DNA from: Durusdinium trenchii
Lineage: Eukaryota; Sar; Dinophyceae; Suessiales; Symbiodiniaceae
Direction: 5' to 3'
Assembly: GCA_963970005.1 (NCBI GenBank)
Contig: CAXAMN010021284.1
Location: forward strand, 567,553-631,552
DNA: 64,000 bases
The notes under the pieces were generated by a model that was not told where the DNA came from, made no database searches, and saw only the letters and a program-made list of their open reading frames with translations. This document shows positions 9,432 through 22,080 of the stretch, piece after piece; the stretch's first letter is position 1, and each line of letters begins with the position of its first letter. Both the position numbers and the translations under genes were made by a program.

Positions 9432-10548
9432 GTGAGAACGATCCAATGAAAGAATCAACTGTTACGTGGATGGGACCATCTGCTTGGTCTTCGGATTTGG
9501 GATCCTCATCAGATGTCATCTGGGCAAATTAAGGCGAGCTCACCTGACGAGGTACGAGGTAGAATAATTTCGAAACGAAAATAAGCGAGGTAAGTCCAGC
9601 AACAGCAGCAGGACAAAGCTTTTGAGCTTGTAAGGGCCACTGCTGGGCATAGCTTCCAGGAGCTACTGGGACTCCACTCACCATGCCACACAGAAGCCTC
9701 AAGAATACCAAAAACAAAAAAACAACCTATTTCCAAGAAATAGGCCTGATTTGATCCCAAGCATGCTTGAAGGCATGCTTGAAGGGATTGGGGCTTGTAG
9801 AGGCCACTGTTGGGTGTAGTTTCCAGGAGCTACAGGGATTCTTCCACCCATGCAGGGCAGAGAGCCCCAAGAATCCCAAAGACAAAAAACAACCTATTGT
9901 CAAGAAATAGGCCCGATTACCAGTTTGGATGTGCAGGAAGCCATGGCAGGCATTCAGCCCCCCCCAACAAATGCAGACGAGGTGAATGAAATTATTGAAA
10001 TTAAACGAGGCGAGGTGAATAATTTCAAAACATGAAATTAAGACGAGGTACGAGGTGAACGAAATTAATGAAACTAATTTAATTCACTCAGATGTCATCA
10101 GGTCATCCATGAAAGGGGCTATGGTCCTCCAAGTAACCTGGATGATTTCGGGGAGTGTGCCGCTGTTGATGTTGTTTTTTTTGGATGAGCAATGCACATG
10201 GGTCAAGCTACTGCATTCTTTGGGACCAGTACATGGCAAACAGGGTGGTTTCCAGTTGATGGCTCCGTGTTGTGGAAGGCATAAACTGCATTAATTATAG
10301 CATTCACTTTACTAAAGTTTATACTTACTTGACATGATATAATGCTATGATGTGTTGCTACTAAAGTTTTTAAAGTTTATAATCACTTGCCAAGTGACAT
10401 GCTATCCCTTGACATGACGGGCGTCACTACTTGCCACCGAACCCCAAGAAGTGCTTGAGACCAACACGTGATGTAAGGACCACTGAAGCAATCTGTTGTA
10501 CATTGTTTTTCAGTCCATGTTTCTCCACCGACCCGTTTCCCCCTCAAG
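9432..10548. repeat. Non-coding stretch with a diverged tandem duplication
   Basis: About 125 bases at 9626-9751 recur at 9793-9918 with perhaps 20 percent divergence (both start GCTTGTA and end AAATAGGCC-CGATT or similar). Words GACGAGGTACGAGGT flank the pair at about 9547 and 10043. No gene. Confidence 0.6.
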
Positions 10549-10776
10549 AGCCGCGCGATCCCAGCTTTGGGCAATGCTACGGCGAGCACCTGTGGCTTTG
10601 CCAAGCGCAGCAGCTAGAGTGGCCCACCACTCTCCTGGCGGCCTCTCTTCGGGTTCCCCAAGAGCTTCGACCCCCGAAGGCTCCCAGGAGGCGTGACAAA
10701 GCAGCGCGAAGCGCCCACCGTGGGATGAAGCAGCGCGAACGGGAGCGAGCGAGAGCGGAGCGACCGGTTTTCCAGG
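10549..10776 (+). CDS. Candidate exon, basic Arg/Glu-rich end
   Basis: A pyrimidine-rich tract ending CCCCCTCAAG precedes it; AG/GGTCAG follows. Open frame of about 76 codons reads CYGEHLWLCQAQQLEWPTTL, continues with LRPPKAPRRRDKAARSAHRG and then RERERARAERP. The basic tail suggests a nucleic-acid or nuclear role only by composition. Confidence 0.4.
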
Positions 10777-11557
10777 GTCAGGAACCACTGCATCAGGCAC
10801 GATGACGACTGCATGGGAAGCGGAGGAGATGTTGCCAACCAGCGACATAGCGCCATAGCGCTAAGTCCTTGGGATCGTTCCGGTTTCCAAGGGTTTTTGG
10901 CAGTGGATGGTACGCAAGCACCAGGGCCACCAGTACCTACACCGCGGCTCACCGAAAAAGACCTCAAAGACACAGACCCATACCCTGAAAACCCTGGTAC
11001 AATGCCCTAGGACTCCAACCACATCCTCAGATGGTTAGAGCCCCAAAACCTACCCCAACCATCCCCAACCACCTCAATGCAATTTACGGCATTTTGCCGT
11101 TGGTTGACTCAGTGACTCCTCAGTTGGCATATTCACTGGTACGTGTTACACATGCTGGGCAAGTGTTCTTTCATTTTTGGTGATGGCCATGATGGCCAGT
11201 CACACCATTGCGCGCACTTTGCCAGGCTCAACGCGGAGGTTTGATATCATCTAGTGTAGGTGTCATGTTCTTTAGGGGCAGAGCCAAGCAGGATTGGCCA
11301 AGTCATCCAAGTCACAAATCTTCAGTTCGTCCGTGTCGCGAGTCTACGTACTGGGGGACCAGCACTCGGACCGGACGGCACATCTCAGGTCTTAGACCGA
11401 CCGACGTTGCATTGCTCGGGTGGTGATCACACTTTTGACAGATTAAACGCACACGATCGCTATAGCGTATCATGTTGAGCTATTTTGAGCAGTGTACTGA
11501 TGAAAAAGCAAAGTGTTAACAGATCGTTTGTATTCGTTTGTTATGTTTTTCTTGAAG

Positions 11558-11694
11558 GAAGAAGAGCCGCCCTGCTCCGCCGCGTATGAAGAGCTACAAG
11601 ACGGCCTTTGCAAGTGCCTCGGTCGCCGGACTGTTTCTGAAACGCCCAGTCATGGGGAGCGCTCCCGAGTGGTGGAGCTTCTCTTTGAAGAGGG
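11558..11694 (+). CDS. Candidate exon, unknown protein
   Basis: Acceptor after TTATGTTTTTCTTGAAG; donor GG/GTAGTT at the end. Open frame reads AAYEELQDGLCKCLGRRTVS and RVVELLFEEG. Phase 0 at the start. Not recognised. Confidence 0.4.
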
Positions 11695-12119
11695 GTAGTT
11701 GTGCAGAAATCGCTCTTTTGATTGATTGATGTAATTGAACCATCGCTCGACCAAAGTGCACAATTAGTCAAAGTCTTCACTACCTGGAATTAGTGTTTCA
11801 TTGCTTGGAGGCATGTTGCGAGCTGCACTGGACTATTCAGGGGACACATTTTGACCGGCCTCTGGTATTTGTCCCTTTTGCATCACCTATCAACTCTGCA
11901 AAGGTGTCGTGGTGTTTCATGGCCAAAACGATACATTGTGTGACACATGGCATATCATGCCATCACACCCACAAGAGAATCACCCCAAAACACCGACCCC
12001 TCACACATGCAAGGTCGGTCAGATTTGTTAAAACTCCTTCTTTCCACGGCCCATGGGACCGGTGATTCTGTGCGGACCGGTTCCCTGGAGACCGTCTCGT
12101 CCGGTCTCCACATGTCCAG

Positions 12120-12212
12120 GCTGGCAGCAAGTGAGACAGATGTACCAGCAGCAGGCCGTGCTTCGGTCGAGAGCCACGGGAGCCGTGCCGTGCGCAGCGG
12201 ACTCGCCTCGGG
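12120..12212 (+). CDS. Candidate exon, unknown protein
   Basis: Pyrimidine-rich acceptor (GGTCTCCACATGTCCAG) and donor CGGG/GTATCC. One open phase reads WQQVRQMYQQQAVLRSRATG; a second phase is also open, so the frame is uncertain. Confidence 0.35.
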
Positions 12213-13619
12213 GTATCCAATAGAAACTGCTTGTGGATCTCCGGACTTCCGGCAGGTCTAGGTAGAGACATGTTTTGCATGGACAAAAATACGGCAACGA
12301 GTCCAAGAGTTGATGCGAGAGACAGTTGCACTGCTTCTTCGCACAGGGGGCTTCTTCGCACCATGCAGAATGGTGAAGGAATACGGGAACCAAGATCATA
12401 CTAAACAAACAATTACATCCAAAGCCAGCGGACTTCGATGGATTGCAGATTCCAGAAGAAAGGGCACCCCTGGGGCCCTCAGAATTGCCGGTGATGCCGG
12501 TGTCCAGGCGGAAACGGAGTCCAGGGCCTCCTTGGCGATTCGGCAAAGCGCACTGGTCCAACAAGAGGTGCAGGGCAGTCGGGCTGAGAGGCGACTTAGG
12601 TGAAAACTCTCGTCCCTAGTGTTGGAAGCATTCATATTCAGTGAAGTTTTGTGTCATTCTTGGTTTTGATGTATCACCAGGCTTCCGGGACAACTCCAAG
12701 AATTTTGGCTTGGCTTTAGACCCATCCAGTGGGCTAGTAAGCAGATGTTTGGGATGTTTTGGTACCCTTTATCCTCCATCAAGCACCTCGACGTGGAACA
12801 TCATGGATCTGCTGGATAGCAAGCACTATTCTTTGGCTTTGTGGGGCCGGGTTCAGAAAAGACAGGAGAAGGCCCATAGCTGGCTGCGATTTTGGCATTG
12901 CCACGTTTGTTTTTTGTTCTATTGGAGTCCGTCCATCCCTCTTGGGACACAATGTTGTAAACTTCAAAGTTGCAGAATCGCTTGTCTCCAAGAAACAATA
13001 TATACGTTGTTCATCCTCATTCTGAACCACCTTTTTGTAGAGGAAACTTGTCTTAAATGATGATTCCAGAGAATGTACGGAGAGAGACCAGAGAGGGAGA
13101 GATTTCTGGATCCCTTCCCCCGTTACAAACCAATTGCTTTCCTTCACCTTCCACCCACAAAAGCCACCCCTTCCGCCGCTCGTCCCTAGTCGTGCCGCTC
13201 CAGGCGATGAGTGACTTCACCGCGGCCCTGGCGTGCCTGATCCGTGGATAGGTCCGGAATCCCACTCGTGCGGGCATGATAGGTTCGTCAGCGATTTGTC
13301 CAGCTGAGAAACAGGATCGGAGTGAGGAGTGATCTCCAAATATCAGGATGCCCATGAGCCGGAGACCGGATGCTGTCGATGTCCAAGGGTTTCCATCTTA
13401 TAAGGGAATGCTCATGAATGCTCTATTTGAGCCGTTCTGAGTTGACACCATGGAACAATGAAATCGGGAGCATGCTCAAGCGAGGTGGGGATCTATTGTA
13501 GAAATGTGGTTCCTTCATAATTTGCCATCCCTTTGGGGGAAGAATAGAGCTAGTGTTAGAACTATGAAAACAACAGAAACAACAAATTCAAACAATTAAA
13601 CAACACGTTTTACATCAGA

Positions 13620-13636
13620 ATATATATATATATATC
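13620..13636. repeat. TA microsatellite
   Basis: About eight TA units, followed at 13637-13690 by an A/C-rich tract with many ACAAC words. Confidence 0.8.
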
Positions 13637-13877
13637 AGGACTATGAACAACAACTGAAACACAAAACAACAACAAAAACAACAAAACATTATATAAGATT
13701 ATGTTGTGTTTCATTTCCCCCTTAGGTGCCTTCCATTCCAAGTTGATTCCATTTAATTTGTCGACGACGGCTTCTTGAGGTCGTTGAGGTTAAGGTTGTC
13801 CCTCAATGGTTTAACGTTTGTCCCAGGACACGAATCCACTCGCATATGGAGGGGTCTGGGGGTTCTCACCAATCTAA

Positions 13878-13976
13878 TACCCAGACGCTCCACGGGACTG
13901 CCATACATTATATATTATGTCTACATTGGGGTGGTTTTGGGGGTCAATATAGGCATATATGGCAGTCCCATGGAGA
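13878..13976. repeat. Palindromic dispersed repeat, copy 1 (both arms kept)
   Basis: Left arm CTCCACGGGACTGCCATA (13888-13905) and right arm TATGGCAGTCCCATGGAG (13958-13975) are reverse complements with one mismatch. Preceded by TACCCAGACG. The interior on the minus strand reads TTGACCCCC, then ACCACCCCAATGTAG, shared with the other copies listed. MITE-like; no coding. Confidence 0.75.
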
Positions 13977-15324
13977 GTTTGGGATAGGTTTTGAAGGACC
14001 AGTCGGGCTGAGTTTTGACGGAGCATTTGGGGTCGAGTCGAGCGAATTCCGTTTAGGGTGAGACAACTGTTTTTCGCTGAATTCGCCGGTAGGTTCACGC
14101 CCCGACCTGAACATCGAGGAACTGCCATGACTCCGGTCCACGGCAAGACCTGGCGCCCAGGGGTGCACGCCATGACGCACAGCCAAGTGTGACACCCCCC
14201 CCGAAAGTCGAGGTGCACAGCGCTACGCCAAGCGCGAAGTTCCAGAGTAAAAGTCCAGCCCAAAGTCTGAGGATAGCAGTTCCAATGTATTTTCTGTTAT
14301 TAATTACTCGTGTCTTTTTTTGGTTTGCCTGTGTTTTTTTTGTAAGTATCATATCAGCTGTCTCCGTTAGCAGCGGCCAGGCTGGAATGGACCCTCCTGG
14401 GCCGCTGGGAATTTGAGGCTTGCAAGGAGTTTCGGATAACCCGAGGCTCCGCAACCGCCGGTGTTAACGATTGAAGGCCACATCAAATGATGTGAATTCA
14501 ATACCGAAGAAGCGGCTTTCAGCGGCATGCAGAGACCGAAGAAGAGGCATGTGATTGCTGGCAGCAAGTTGTTTGCACATGTTTGTTCTTTTTTCCATCA
14601 TGAGTCATAATTAGAACGCATATGTTTTTTTTTTTTGTGATAGCAGTCTAGTTGGGTGATAGCAGCAGTATCGGCAAATATGTGTAGAGTAGTGTGTAGA
14701 TTACTTAAATGCTATGTGACCAAGCCACTTATATAGTAAGGTTTGTTGTGCAGGTGAATTGTCAGTCCATCAGCACGTAGTCGTCTCGTTCTTCCTTGAT
14801 CCCGGATGGAGTGTTTGAGTCACAGTATTGTGTGGCATTTGTTTGATGAGATCCTTCTATTAAAGCAATCCAGAATGGACAACAAACCATCCTATATTCC
14901 TATATACATAATCCTGGAAAATTTGTGTCGAAGCAACACGGGCCGACATGCTCCTTTCAGAGGCGTGTGCATTCATGTATGGATATTTAACCTTTATACT
15001 GGTTGTGTCACTAATGCACGTAACACCCAGCTGCGGCTTGGGCTTCGCTTGGCTGTCAGTGTTTTCCTCCAACAGCTTTGAGGATCTGATGTGGCGGAGC
15101 ATCTTTGCCTCCAACAGAGGCTTCTCTTCGTCGCATTTTCTTCTCCATGTGTTTCATTCTCGAAGCGGTTTGACCCTCATATAGGTAGTCATACACTTCC
15201 TCCAAGGGCTATCGGATCATCGTCTCACCATGGAGATGCAACACAGGCGTGTACCTCAAGACCCTAGAGTAGCGACGCATCATGGATCGAGCCAAACAAA
15301 TTTCTCGGATTTCTCTGATGTCAG

Positions 15325-15488
15325 CCGTGGAAAGAGGTGTCCCGCGATGGCGGGCAGTCAGAAAAGTCTGAGCCCTGCGCAGAAGCCGCCGTTGCTTCAG
15401 GGCGACAGGAGCATGGCGGCGCCGGCTATGAAGGCCCCAGTCGAGCGTCTCTCAAGTCTGAAGATGTGTCCGGGATGCCCTGTTACAG
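15325..15488 (+). CDS. Candidate internal exon, unknown protein
   Basis: Good borders: TTTCTCTGATGTCAG before, TTACAG/GTGTTT after. 164 bases open in two phases; the likelier one reads SRDGGQSEKSEPCAEAAVAS and GYEGPSRASLKSEDVSG. Composition suggests a disordered linker. Confidence 0.45.
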
Positions 15489-15732
15489 GTGTTTAGGCAT
15501 GGAGTGTGGGTGTGGAAACTCGATCTGTGGCGTGGAAACTCGTGCACGAACGGACGCACAGCTCACATGGAAGCGGAAGCTGCTAAGACTATAACCCTCC
15601 AAACCCAGCCCAAACACCTCAGAAGGAACTTGGAGCCCATAGTCCCCTATACTTTCCGAATTGCAAACAGGGTGTGCCATGCACGTAACCATGTGATGTG
15701 TTCGTCCGTTCGTTGATCTTTGTTCAGAACAG

Positions 15733-15812
15733 CGATCCGATGGAGCCGTATACGTGGAGCCTATCCGATTCTTCGCGCTGCACGGATTTCTTCGCCGCGC
15801 CGACGAGGCGAC
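15733..15812 (+). CDS. Candidate exon, unknown protein
   Basis: After TTCAGAACAG the frame reads DGAVYVEPIRFFALHGFLRR then ADEAT, an ordered-looking sequence. It ends at GAC/GTGTTG or at an alternative GC donor ten bases earlier. Confidence 0.4.
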
Positions 15813-16040
15813 GTGTTGGACACTGGGCGTTTTGCTACAAAACCTCGTGATTTATAGACGTTTGGCGCGTTGCAAGTCCAAATATCCGACGTTTGGGGTG
15901 AGTCTTTGGAAGCACTGTGGCATCCAGTGTTCCATGATATTTGACTACTACTGACTACTGAACTGGTTTGGTAAAACACTTGGGGAAGCACAAGAGTTGC
16001 CAAAGCGGCACAAGTGCGTCTGCTCCTATTTGCTTGCCAG

Positions 16041-16101
16041 CAACTTCGTAGAGCAATGGAGAGCGATGCAGGCGCTTTCCGAAAAAAAGAAAGAAAGGCA
16101 C
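16041..16101 (+). CDS. Candidate exon, basic
   Basis: One of the best acceptors here (CTGCTCCTATTTGCTTGCCAG). The 61-base block reads QLRRAMESDAGAFRKKERKA and ends at C/GTCCAT. Confidence 0.4.
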
Positions 16102-16672
16102 GTCCATCCGTCGATCCAGCCGACCTCCATCCGTCCGGCCCCTGAACTGTCCATCCCGAACTCGGAATCATGTTCAAAGATCACTACGAACCCAGACATA
16201 CATAGCAGGACCTTCCAAGGGGTGCCCAATGGAAGCCCCTACACCATTAAGGGACCTCCAGCCAGGACACCCCTTGAAGGTCCAGGTACCTACAGGCAAA
16301 AGACCATGTCGTCACTTTTCTTTTAGGTATTGCTACCCTGCCTTGGGGGGAATGCTCTGCGGAAAGTTGTCTCCTTTTCCCAAACACAAGCGAACTCTGT
16401 TGGTTGTAAATCAATCAATCACTCTTTCAGAACTAGCGTTCCATTGGTCTTAGCACTCTTTGGGTCGGTTTTTTGGTGACAAACCTTGTTTGGGTATCAG
16501 CGTTCCATTGGGATCAGCTCCCGGGGGTGACTGGGGGATGACTTCTTGGAAGTAGCGTTGCCATGGTGATTTGGCATTGAAAGAGTGGCAAGGGGTGACT
16601 GAGGGATGACTTTGTCCGGTTCCTGTATTACTATAATTTCCTGGGTATGTATGTTTCCCAGTACCCAGACAG

Positions 16673-16759
16673 AGTGACGAGCTAGTTGCGATCCGCATGA
16701 CTGTCGATGCTGTCGACGCGCGTTTCGTTTGCGCGCCGCGCTCAGCGTTTGTTCGCGCC
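16673..16759 (+). CDS. Candidate exon, phase 0-0
   Basis: Bounded by CCCAGACAG and GCC/GTGACG. Exactly 29 codons, reading SDELVAIRMTVDAVDARFVC then APRSAFVRA. Both borders fall between codons, which supports a true exon. Confidence 0.45.
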
Positions 16760-17011
16760 GTGACGTGGTCGACCATGTTTTTTATTGGTACTTTGCTGGA
16801 TTGCAAAGGAGAGCAACAATGTGGAATCTCAGTTGGTACTTCAGAAAATGGGTGCAAGTACATGTTTTATATTTTTGTTTTACGGATTCATATCCTATCT
16901 TCCAAGGTATACGAACGAAGTCGGGTCCAGGAAGACCTGATTCCTTGCTTCTTTTTCATGTCATAAGGGTTTCGTACCTGGCTCGGCCCATGTTCTTCTC
17001 ATGTCTTCCAG

Positions 17012-17139
17012 GTACACAACACAACTGCGGCACTCGAAGTGAACCAAAGCTACGAGTCGAAGCACAGCCTGCCGAGCCGATTCGCAGCACAGCCTGTTCC
17101 GATGCTGACCACCGGATGTGACGCTGGGCTGCTGGGGAA
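17012..17139 (+). CDS. Candidate exon, unknown protein
   Basis: Acceptor CTCATGTCTTCCAG; open frame reads VHNTTAALEVNQSYESKHSL then PSRFAAQPVPMLTTG. Possible donor AA/GTTTTT at 17140. Confidence 0.4.
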
Positions 17140-18996
17140 GTTTTTTTTGGAACCCTATAGGACTCGGGAAGTTTGTTTGTTTGTTGGTTGGTTTGTTTGT
17201 CTATTTAGTCATACAAAGTTATAGTCTTATTTTATCTTATTTTAGTCTATTTGTTTCTATGCTAGATTATGCTAGCTTGTTTGTTTTCAGTGTGCGCTAG
17301 TAGGTGTCAGTAGGGTGTCTTCCCATTGTGATCCATTGTGGCATGTCGGCCATGCAAGATTGGATTACGATCACATCCACTGACTTGGATTACTATCACA
17401 TCCACTGACTCCGAGCAGGCTTAGTCTTTTTCAGTATAGAGGCCACAACTCTTCAAATTATTTGTTAACTTAACTTGTGCTGTGCTGGCAGTTCTCCCAG
17501 AGGGGTTCCATTGGATGGTGGGTGTGTTTCACTCGAAACTCTCTGAGACTCGACAGTAAGCTGACAGTGTTGGTTTGCTAACCCTAAGTTGGCCTACCAT
17601 GCAACTTCATGCAACGTCTTGCTTTTCTCTCAGAAATGGCAGACATCCCCAGGTCAGCGTGTTAAATAGGTCAGCGTCTAAGGCAATATCCAATCCAAGT
17701 AACAAGCGTAGGACAGGTCGTTTGCACTGACTGACGGGACGTTGGGATCTGTGCGTTTTTTCTCCTGAAATCATGTGGCTTGTGCATCATCTGCGCTATC
17801 GAGCCTGGTCAAATTCTCCAAATACCACCATCGAGCCTGGACTTCAAAACATGTGTGTCTCTCGTCACCGCCCTTCCACCGGGCTCCACGACCGGAGTGG
17901 ACGCGTTTTCTTCGGTCTCGAACCGGTTTGGACTGCTCCTGCTCCTGTCTGAGGAGCGGATTTGGGGCCTCTCGAAGCTGGCCTGGGTCCTGATCTGTGA
18001 CATGCGTCTTGGCACTTCGCCCGACCGTCGCTGCTTCTCCTCGCTGGGCCCCACCGTCACGCGAGGTTTCCGAAGGAGGGTGACGATCGAAGCGGGCGAG
18101 GTATCGCTTGTTGCGTCGGTTTTTTTCTCGCTCGTGCGTCGGGCTATCCTCAGATCACAGAGACATGGCAATCCTTGGATCATAGAGAACTGTGTATCCG
18201 TTGCGCGCAGATGTAAGATGTGATGCTCTAGCCATCGCTGCGTAAGTGAGCTTCAAATCGATGCGTAAGTGAGAGTCGATGCGCAAGTGGGCAAATTGTC
18301 GTGCCCACTTCAGGGGGGGCGGACTGTATGGTATTTTGGCAAGGCTGGCGCAGGGTGTTTGGGGATGTGCTTGTAATTGTAGCGGTTGCTTTGTTCAAGT
18401 GGTGCTGGTTGATTGTTTGGTGTTCTCATGCCTAGGTTCACCCTCCAGCTTGTGTGCTCACATCTTAAGTTGGCAAGTGTGGACAGAACATGAGCGAACA
18501 AGGCATTAGTGTATGGCAGGCGTGTGGGGGTCGAGCAGCACGTTTCATATGGTACATGGTCTCTTGGAGAAATGTCGGACAAAATACTCGATGCTGCTTC
18601 GAAATCAATCAGCTGCTTCGAGCTTCAAGTATTGGCAGCTTTGAGCAGGTTTGACCCCAAGCTGATGATCCTGTTGTGGTCCGAGGGCATCCTGGCACGT
18701 TTGAGCTTTCCCTGAGGCTGGCGCTTGCGATGTTGATGCTGTGCATACCATTCTTGTGGCTTGGCACAGAAATGCCCCGCTCTCAGAGAAATGCCCGCAA
18801 TCGATGGGAACACTTGTGCATGTAATTGCATATATATAACTATATATATATAACTATATATATACTGTGTATAATGTATAATACTGTAAAATACTGCATA
18901 ATATTTGTATATATTTATATGAGGCAACCTCAAAATTATCATCAATTACTTTAGTAAGGGACGTTTCATCTCTGTGTTGCTTTTGTGATTTTCCTT
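17140..18996. other. Repeat-rich, one ambiguous GC-rich block
   Basis: TTTG-rich tract 17165-17210; a near-tandem duplicate of ATCACATCCACTGACT at about 17369-17411; TA runs at 18829-18870. The block 17860-18130 is GC-rich and open on both strands, so I cannot assign a strand or product. Confidence 0.35.
18829..18870. repeat. TA microsatellite cluster
   Basis: Three TA-rich runs separated by AAC, within an AT-rich stretch reaching 18925. Confidence 0.8.
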
Positions 18997-19352
18997 GAAA
19001 AACGATAGGGGACTGATAAAAAACGATACCCCTATGTATACATACATGACGGTCTCTAACAGAACAACGCCAGTCTAGTACACGTCTTCAGCATGTGTGT
19101 TCATTGTGTGGCGAAGCTTTTTTGAGCTTAAAGGGGGGGGGTGACGCACGCCATGTGGCGGGTTGAGCAGCGTGAGCTGATCAGCAGTGATCGCAAGTAC
19201 TGCTTCTTGCCTGCAGACATTGAAATTCTTTGGATGCTTTGACAGAACCATCATGAGACAATGAAAAAGCCATCATTAAACAAGTACCGAGAACGGACTT
19301 AGCAACCATGGCTGTCAGCTATCCGATGAAACAAACTCCTTTTTGACCCCAG

Positions 19353-20185
19353 GGGTCTACATTAAGACAGATGAGAAGGGCAAGACCAAGCAATACAAAA
19401 GTAAGAAGCAGGCCAAAGAGCATGGCTTTTCAGAGGAAACTCGGCTCAATTCTGTTTTCCTATCTTTGAGCATCTTTCTGTTGGCTCGGCCCACATGTAG
19501 ACTTCGTCCAGCGCTTTCTCCACTGAAGGATGCTGTGACGCCGAAGCCTGAGAGCATTGTGGGCAATGCGTGTGGGTCAGACACTGTGGGCAAAGCAGAA
19601 GACCTTTTGAAGATGGGGCAGGGGAACGGTGATCAGCAGCTTTCTAGCTTTGGTCAGTCAGGCAAGGTCCGAAAAAATTGTCGTGAAATTCCAGAGATTA
19701 TTGTTGGACACCCCTTACTTTTTGCATTCCAGAGGCTATACTGGCTGCCTAGAGACACCCATCACCTGACTTCTTTTTCTTTTCATGTGCATGCTGTGCA
19801 CGTTCGGAAGTGAAACTGAAGGTGACGCAGTACAATCTGACATGAATGAGCCCAAGACAGCTGATGCCAAGCAAGACCTGCGAGCGGAACATGAAAATGA
19901 AGGCATGGCTTCTGCTTTGGCAAGCCTGTTGTAGCATTTTTTGAGGGCATTGAACGTTTCTCAAGGTTTTGCCTAATTGATAGAGCCTGTCCTGCACCCC
20001 TGTTTGCTTCATGTCCACCTCCCTTCCCTGCAGTTCCCTGCAGGCCCAGCAGCAGATGTCGTGGAAGCGTGTGGAGTGGCAGAGACTGAGATGTTAGACG
20101 GAAACGGTGCAGTTGGCAACGCCGGCAAAGTCAGTGAGAGCATTGACATTGTGCCAGAAGTTGTTCCCAGTACACCGGCCAAAAA
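19353..20185 (+). CDS. Probable upstream exons of the transposase-like gene
   Basis: Several short open blocks lie between splice-like borders. After TTTTTGACCCCAG at 19352 comes a basic start (KTDEKGKTKQYKSKKQAKEH). Acidic, Gln/Asp/Glu-rich pieces follow at about 19808-19933 (MNEPKTADAKQDLRAEHENE) and 20040-20185 (GNAGKVSESIDIVPEVVPST). Exon limits are not resolved, and the last block runs into the ten-N gap at 20186-20195. The order fits a disordered N-terminal region ahead of the catalytic exon. Confidence 0.35.
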
Positions 20186-20195
20186 NNNNNNNNNN
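20186..20195. other. Assembly gap of ten N
   Basis: Ten undetermined bases; the true gap length is unknown. It interrupts the putative transposase gene between its acidic exons and the main exon. Confidence 0.99.
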
Positions 20196-20238
20196 GCTTA
20201 ACTGAAAGTAGTCAGATTTGGAAGACCTGCCCCTCAGG

Positions 20239-21722
20239 TGAAAGATTTGCTTGCCACTGTGCATTCCGAACTCACGGCCATCATGCCGAACTATTTTGCC
20301 AAATGGGATGCGTTTGAGGGCCATGACTCTTTGCTTGAGAAGCCAGGCCTGCATTTGCGGCAGCTGCGGCATTTTGTGGAGCATCATTCTGCTCAGGAGG
20401 CATGTCGGCGACACAGGCACACCTCCTGGCCATGTGGCTTGGGCTGCTTGCGGAACAGGCGCAGCGGCTTCCCGCAGCGCAATCGTGTAACCCTTTTCGC
20501 AAAGGAGGCGGACATGTGTGTGCAACTGGAAGCAATGTCAAAACTCTTGGACAGCTACCTCTTCCATCGTTCTGCCAATGAGTTTCAAAAGCCAGTGCTG
20601 ACAAACCTGTTGGTGGAGCCTCCTGCAGGTACCGTGGTTGTCCTGTCAGACTTCAAAGAACTCTTCACATTGCCAGTCCGCAGCACACAGACTGGAGAAG
20701 AGTTCTTCGCAAACGCACGGATGGAAATCTCAATTTTTGGATCTGTCGTAAGTGAAAGAAGAAGAGATGGCACTGTGGAGTGGACCCGGGTTCTGATCCT
20801 ATCAGACATTTTGGATCACACCTCTTGTCGGGCATCTCAGTGCATCGACCAGGCACTGAGACAACGCAGGGGAACAAACCCGGTGGACACCATTCATCTT
20901 CTTTCGGATGCCGGGCCGCACTTTAGATCCTACGAAGCACTGCACCACTATTGCTGCGTCCTGCCAGTGCAGCACCAAGCTCGAGTATGTGTCCACTACG
21001 GTGTGGAAAAACATTTCAAGAGCGAGGCAGACAGATTATTTGCCATCTTTGAGCGCTATGTGAAAGATGCCCGCAAGCAAGGCACTGACCTGGTTGAGAT
21101 TGCCGACTTGTGCAAGTTTCTTGCAGGCAAAAACCAGGCGGCACGCAGCGCAGACGCTACTGCCCCGTTGTTGGTGATCATCAATGATGTCGGTTCCCAG
21201 AAAAAGCCGGCGAACGAAAGATATCGCCTGCAGGCGAAAAAATTTCACATTACTCGAACATATTGTCTTTCCAGTGCTCCAGTGGCTCAAGGTCCCAGCA
21301 GGCTGGGCGTCAAGGTGTTCAACCATGTCTTCTCCAACATGGTTGCAGCCACCAATCTCACCAGTGATTTGGAACTCCTGCCCAGCAAGGATTCTGCCCC
21401 TGCATACCGCCGAGGCTTTTGGTCTGAAACTGGGCGAGAGCGGTGGGACCATGATGTTAGGCCCCTGGGTCTTCACGAGGAGACTACCTTGACCAGGAGG
21501 CAGAGCGACCAGAGCCACCTACTTCCAGATGGGGCAAACTTGCGCTTCACAGGGGTGCCAGATGCCCATTGCTTGATTGAGAAAAGAAAGCAATGGGCAG
21601 AGAAGCAAAAGCAAAGGGCTGTAGCACAAAAAAAGGCTGCAATGAACCCTGGCTCAGAAAGTTCGGACTCGTCATCTGGCAGCGACAGCTCCAGTTCTAG
21701 CACTTCATCTTCTCAGAACTGA
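20239..21722 (+). CDS. DDE-type transposase-like protein, main exon
   Basis: About 494 codons ending TGA 21720-21722. The block follows CCTGCCCCTCAG and so probably starts as an exon; the first ATG is 20283. Candidate catalytic carboxylates: Asp138 in VVVLSDFKELF, Asp224 in IHLLSDAGPHFRSYE and Glu258 in HYGVEKHFKSEAD, a spacing typical of RNase H-fold DDE/D transposases of MULE-like or related groups. The phrase SDAGPHF resembles the second-Asp motif of such enzymes. The tail is Lys/Gln-rich and then a Ser/Asp run (SESSDSSSGSDSSSSSTSSS). The function is inferred from these motifs only. Residues 50-85 look unlike the rest and may hide a frame slip. Alternative: a domesticated transposase. Confidence 0.5.
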
Positions 21723-22080
21723 AAATGTGTGTGCAGCTCGGAGGAGGCAGGTGTGGGTCACCTCCATGTTGGGCTTCCTGGATCGGATATATCCTGTTGC
21801 TAGCAGTCGCGTTGTGGATTTGGGGGGCTCTCAATGCATGTTAACCAAGGCTGTGCAGATTCCAGTTCTTATTTACATGCAATGTGAGAGGCAAATCCTC
21901 CTGGCACCGCTTGTCACTGTGTTTTTTATTACCCCTACCCTAGACCTGGCAGGTTGGTCCATGTGCATGTGTGTGTGCTGCTGTTCGCAAGAGGGGGGTC
22001 AAAAGCATGGAAAACGATAGGGTACTCATGTTCATACTTGCAAAACCCAAAACCATGGAAAACGATAGGGGACTGACAAA

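Larger units (their letters stand above)
12213..15324. other. Mostly non-coding, with one doubtful mini-exon
   Basis: A 40-base block at 13204-13243 after GTGCCGCTCCAG reads AMSDFTAALACLI and could be a tiny exon. The rest holds a TA microsatellite (about 13620-13636), a palindromic repeat copy (13878-13976), a C-run at 14194-14201 and AT-rich filler. 14100-14240 is GC-rich on both strands but no frame stands out. Confidence 0.35.

Noticed and set aside
17809-18223. GC-rich block open on both strands (Ser/Arg-rich on minus, hydrophobic on plus)
   Set aside because: No decisive splice border or motif on either strand; kept only as an ambiguous note.
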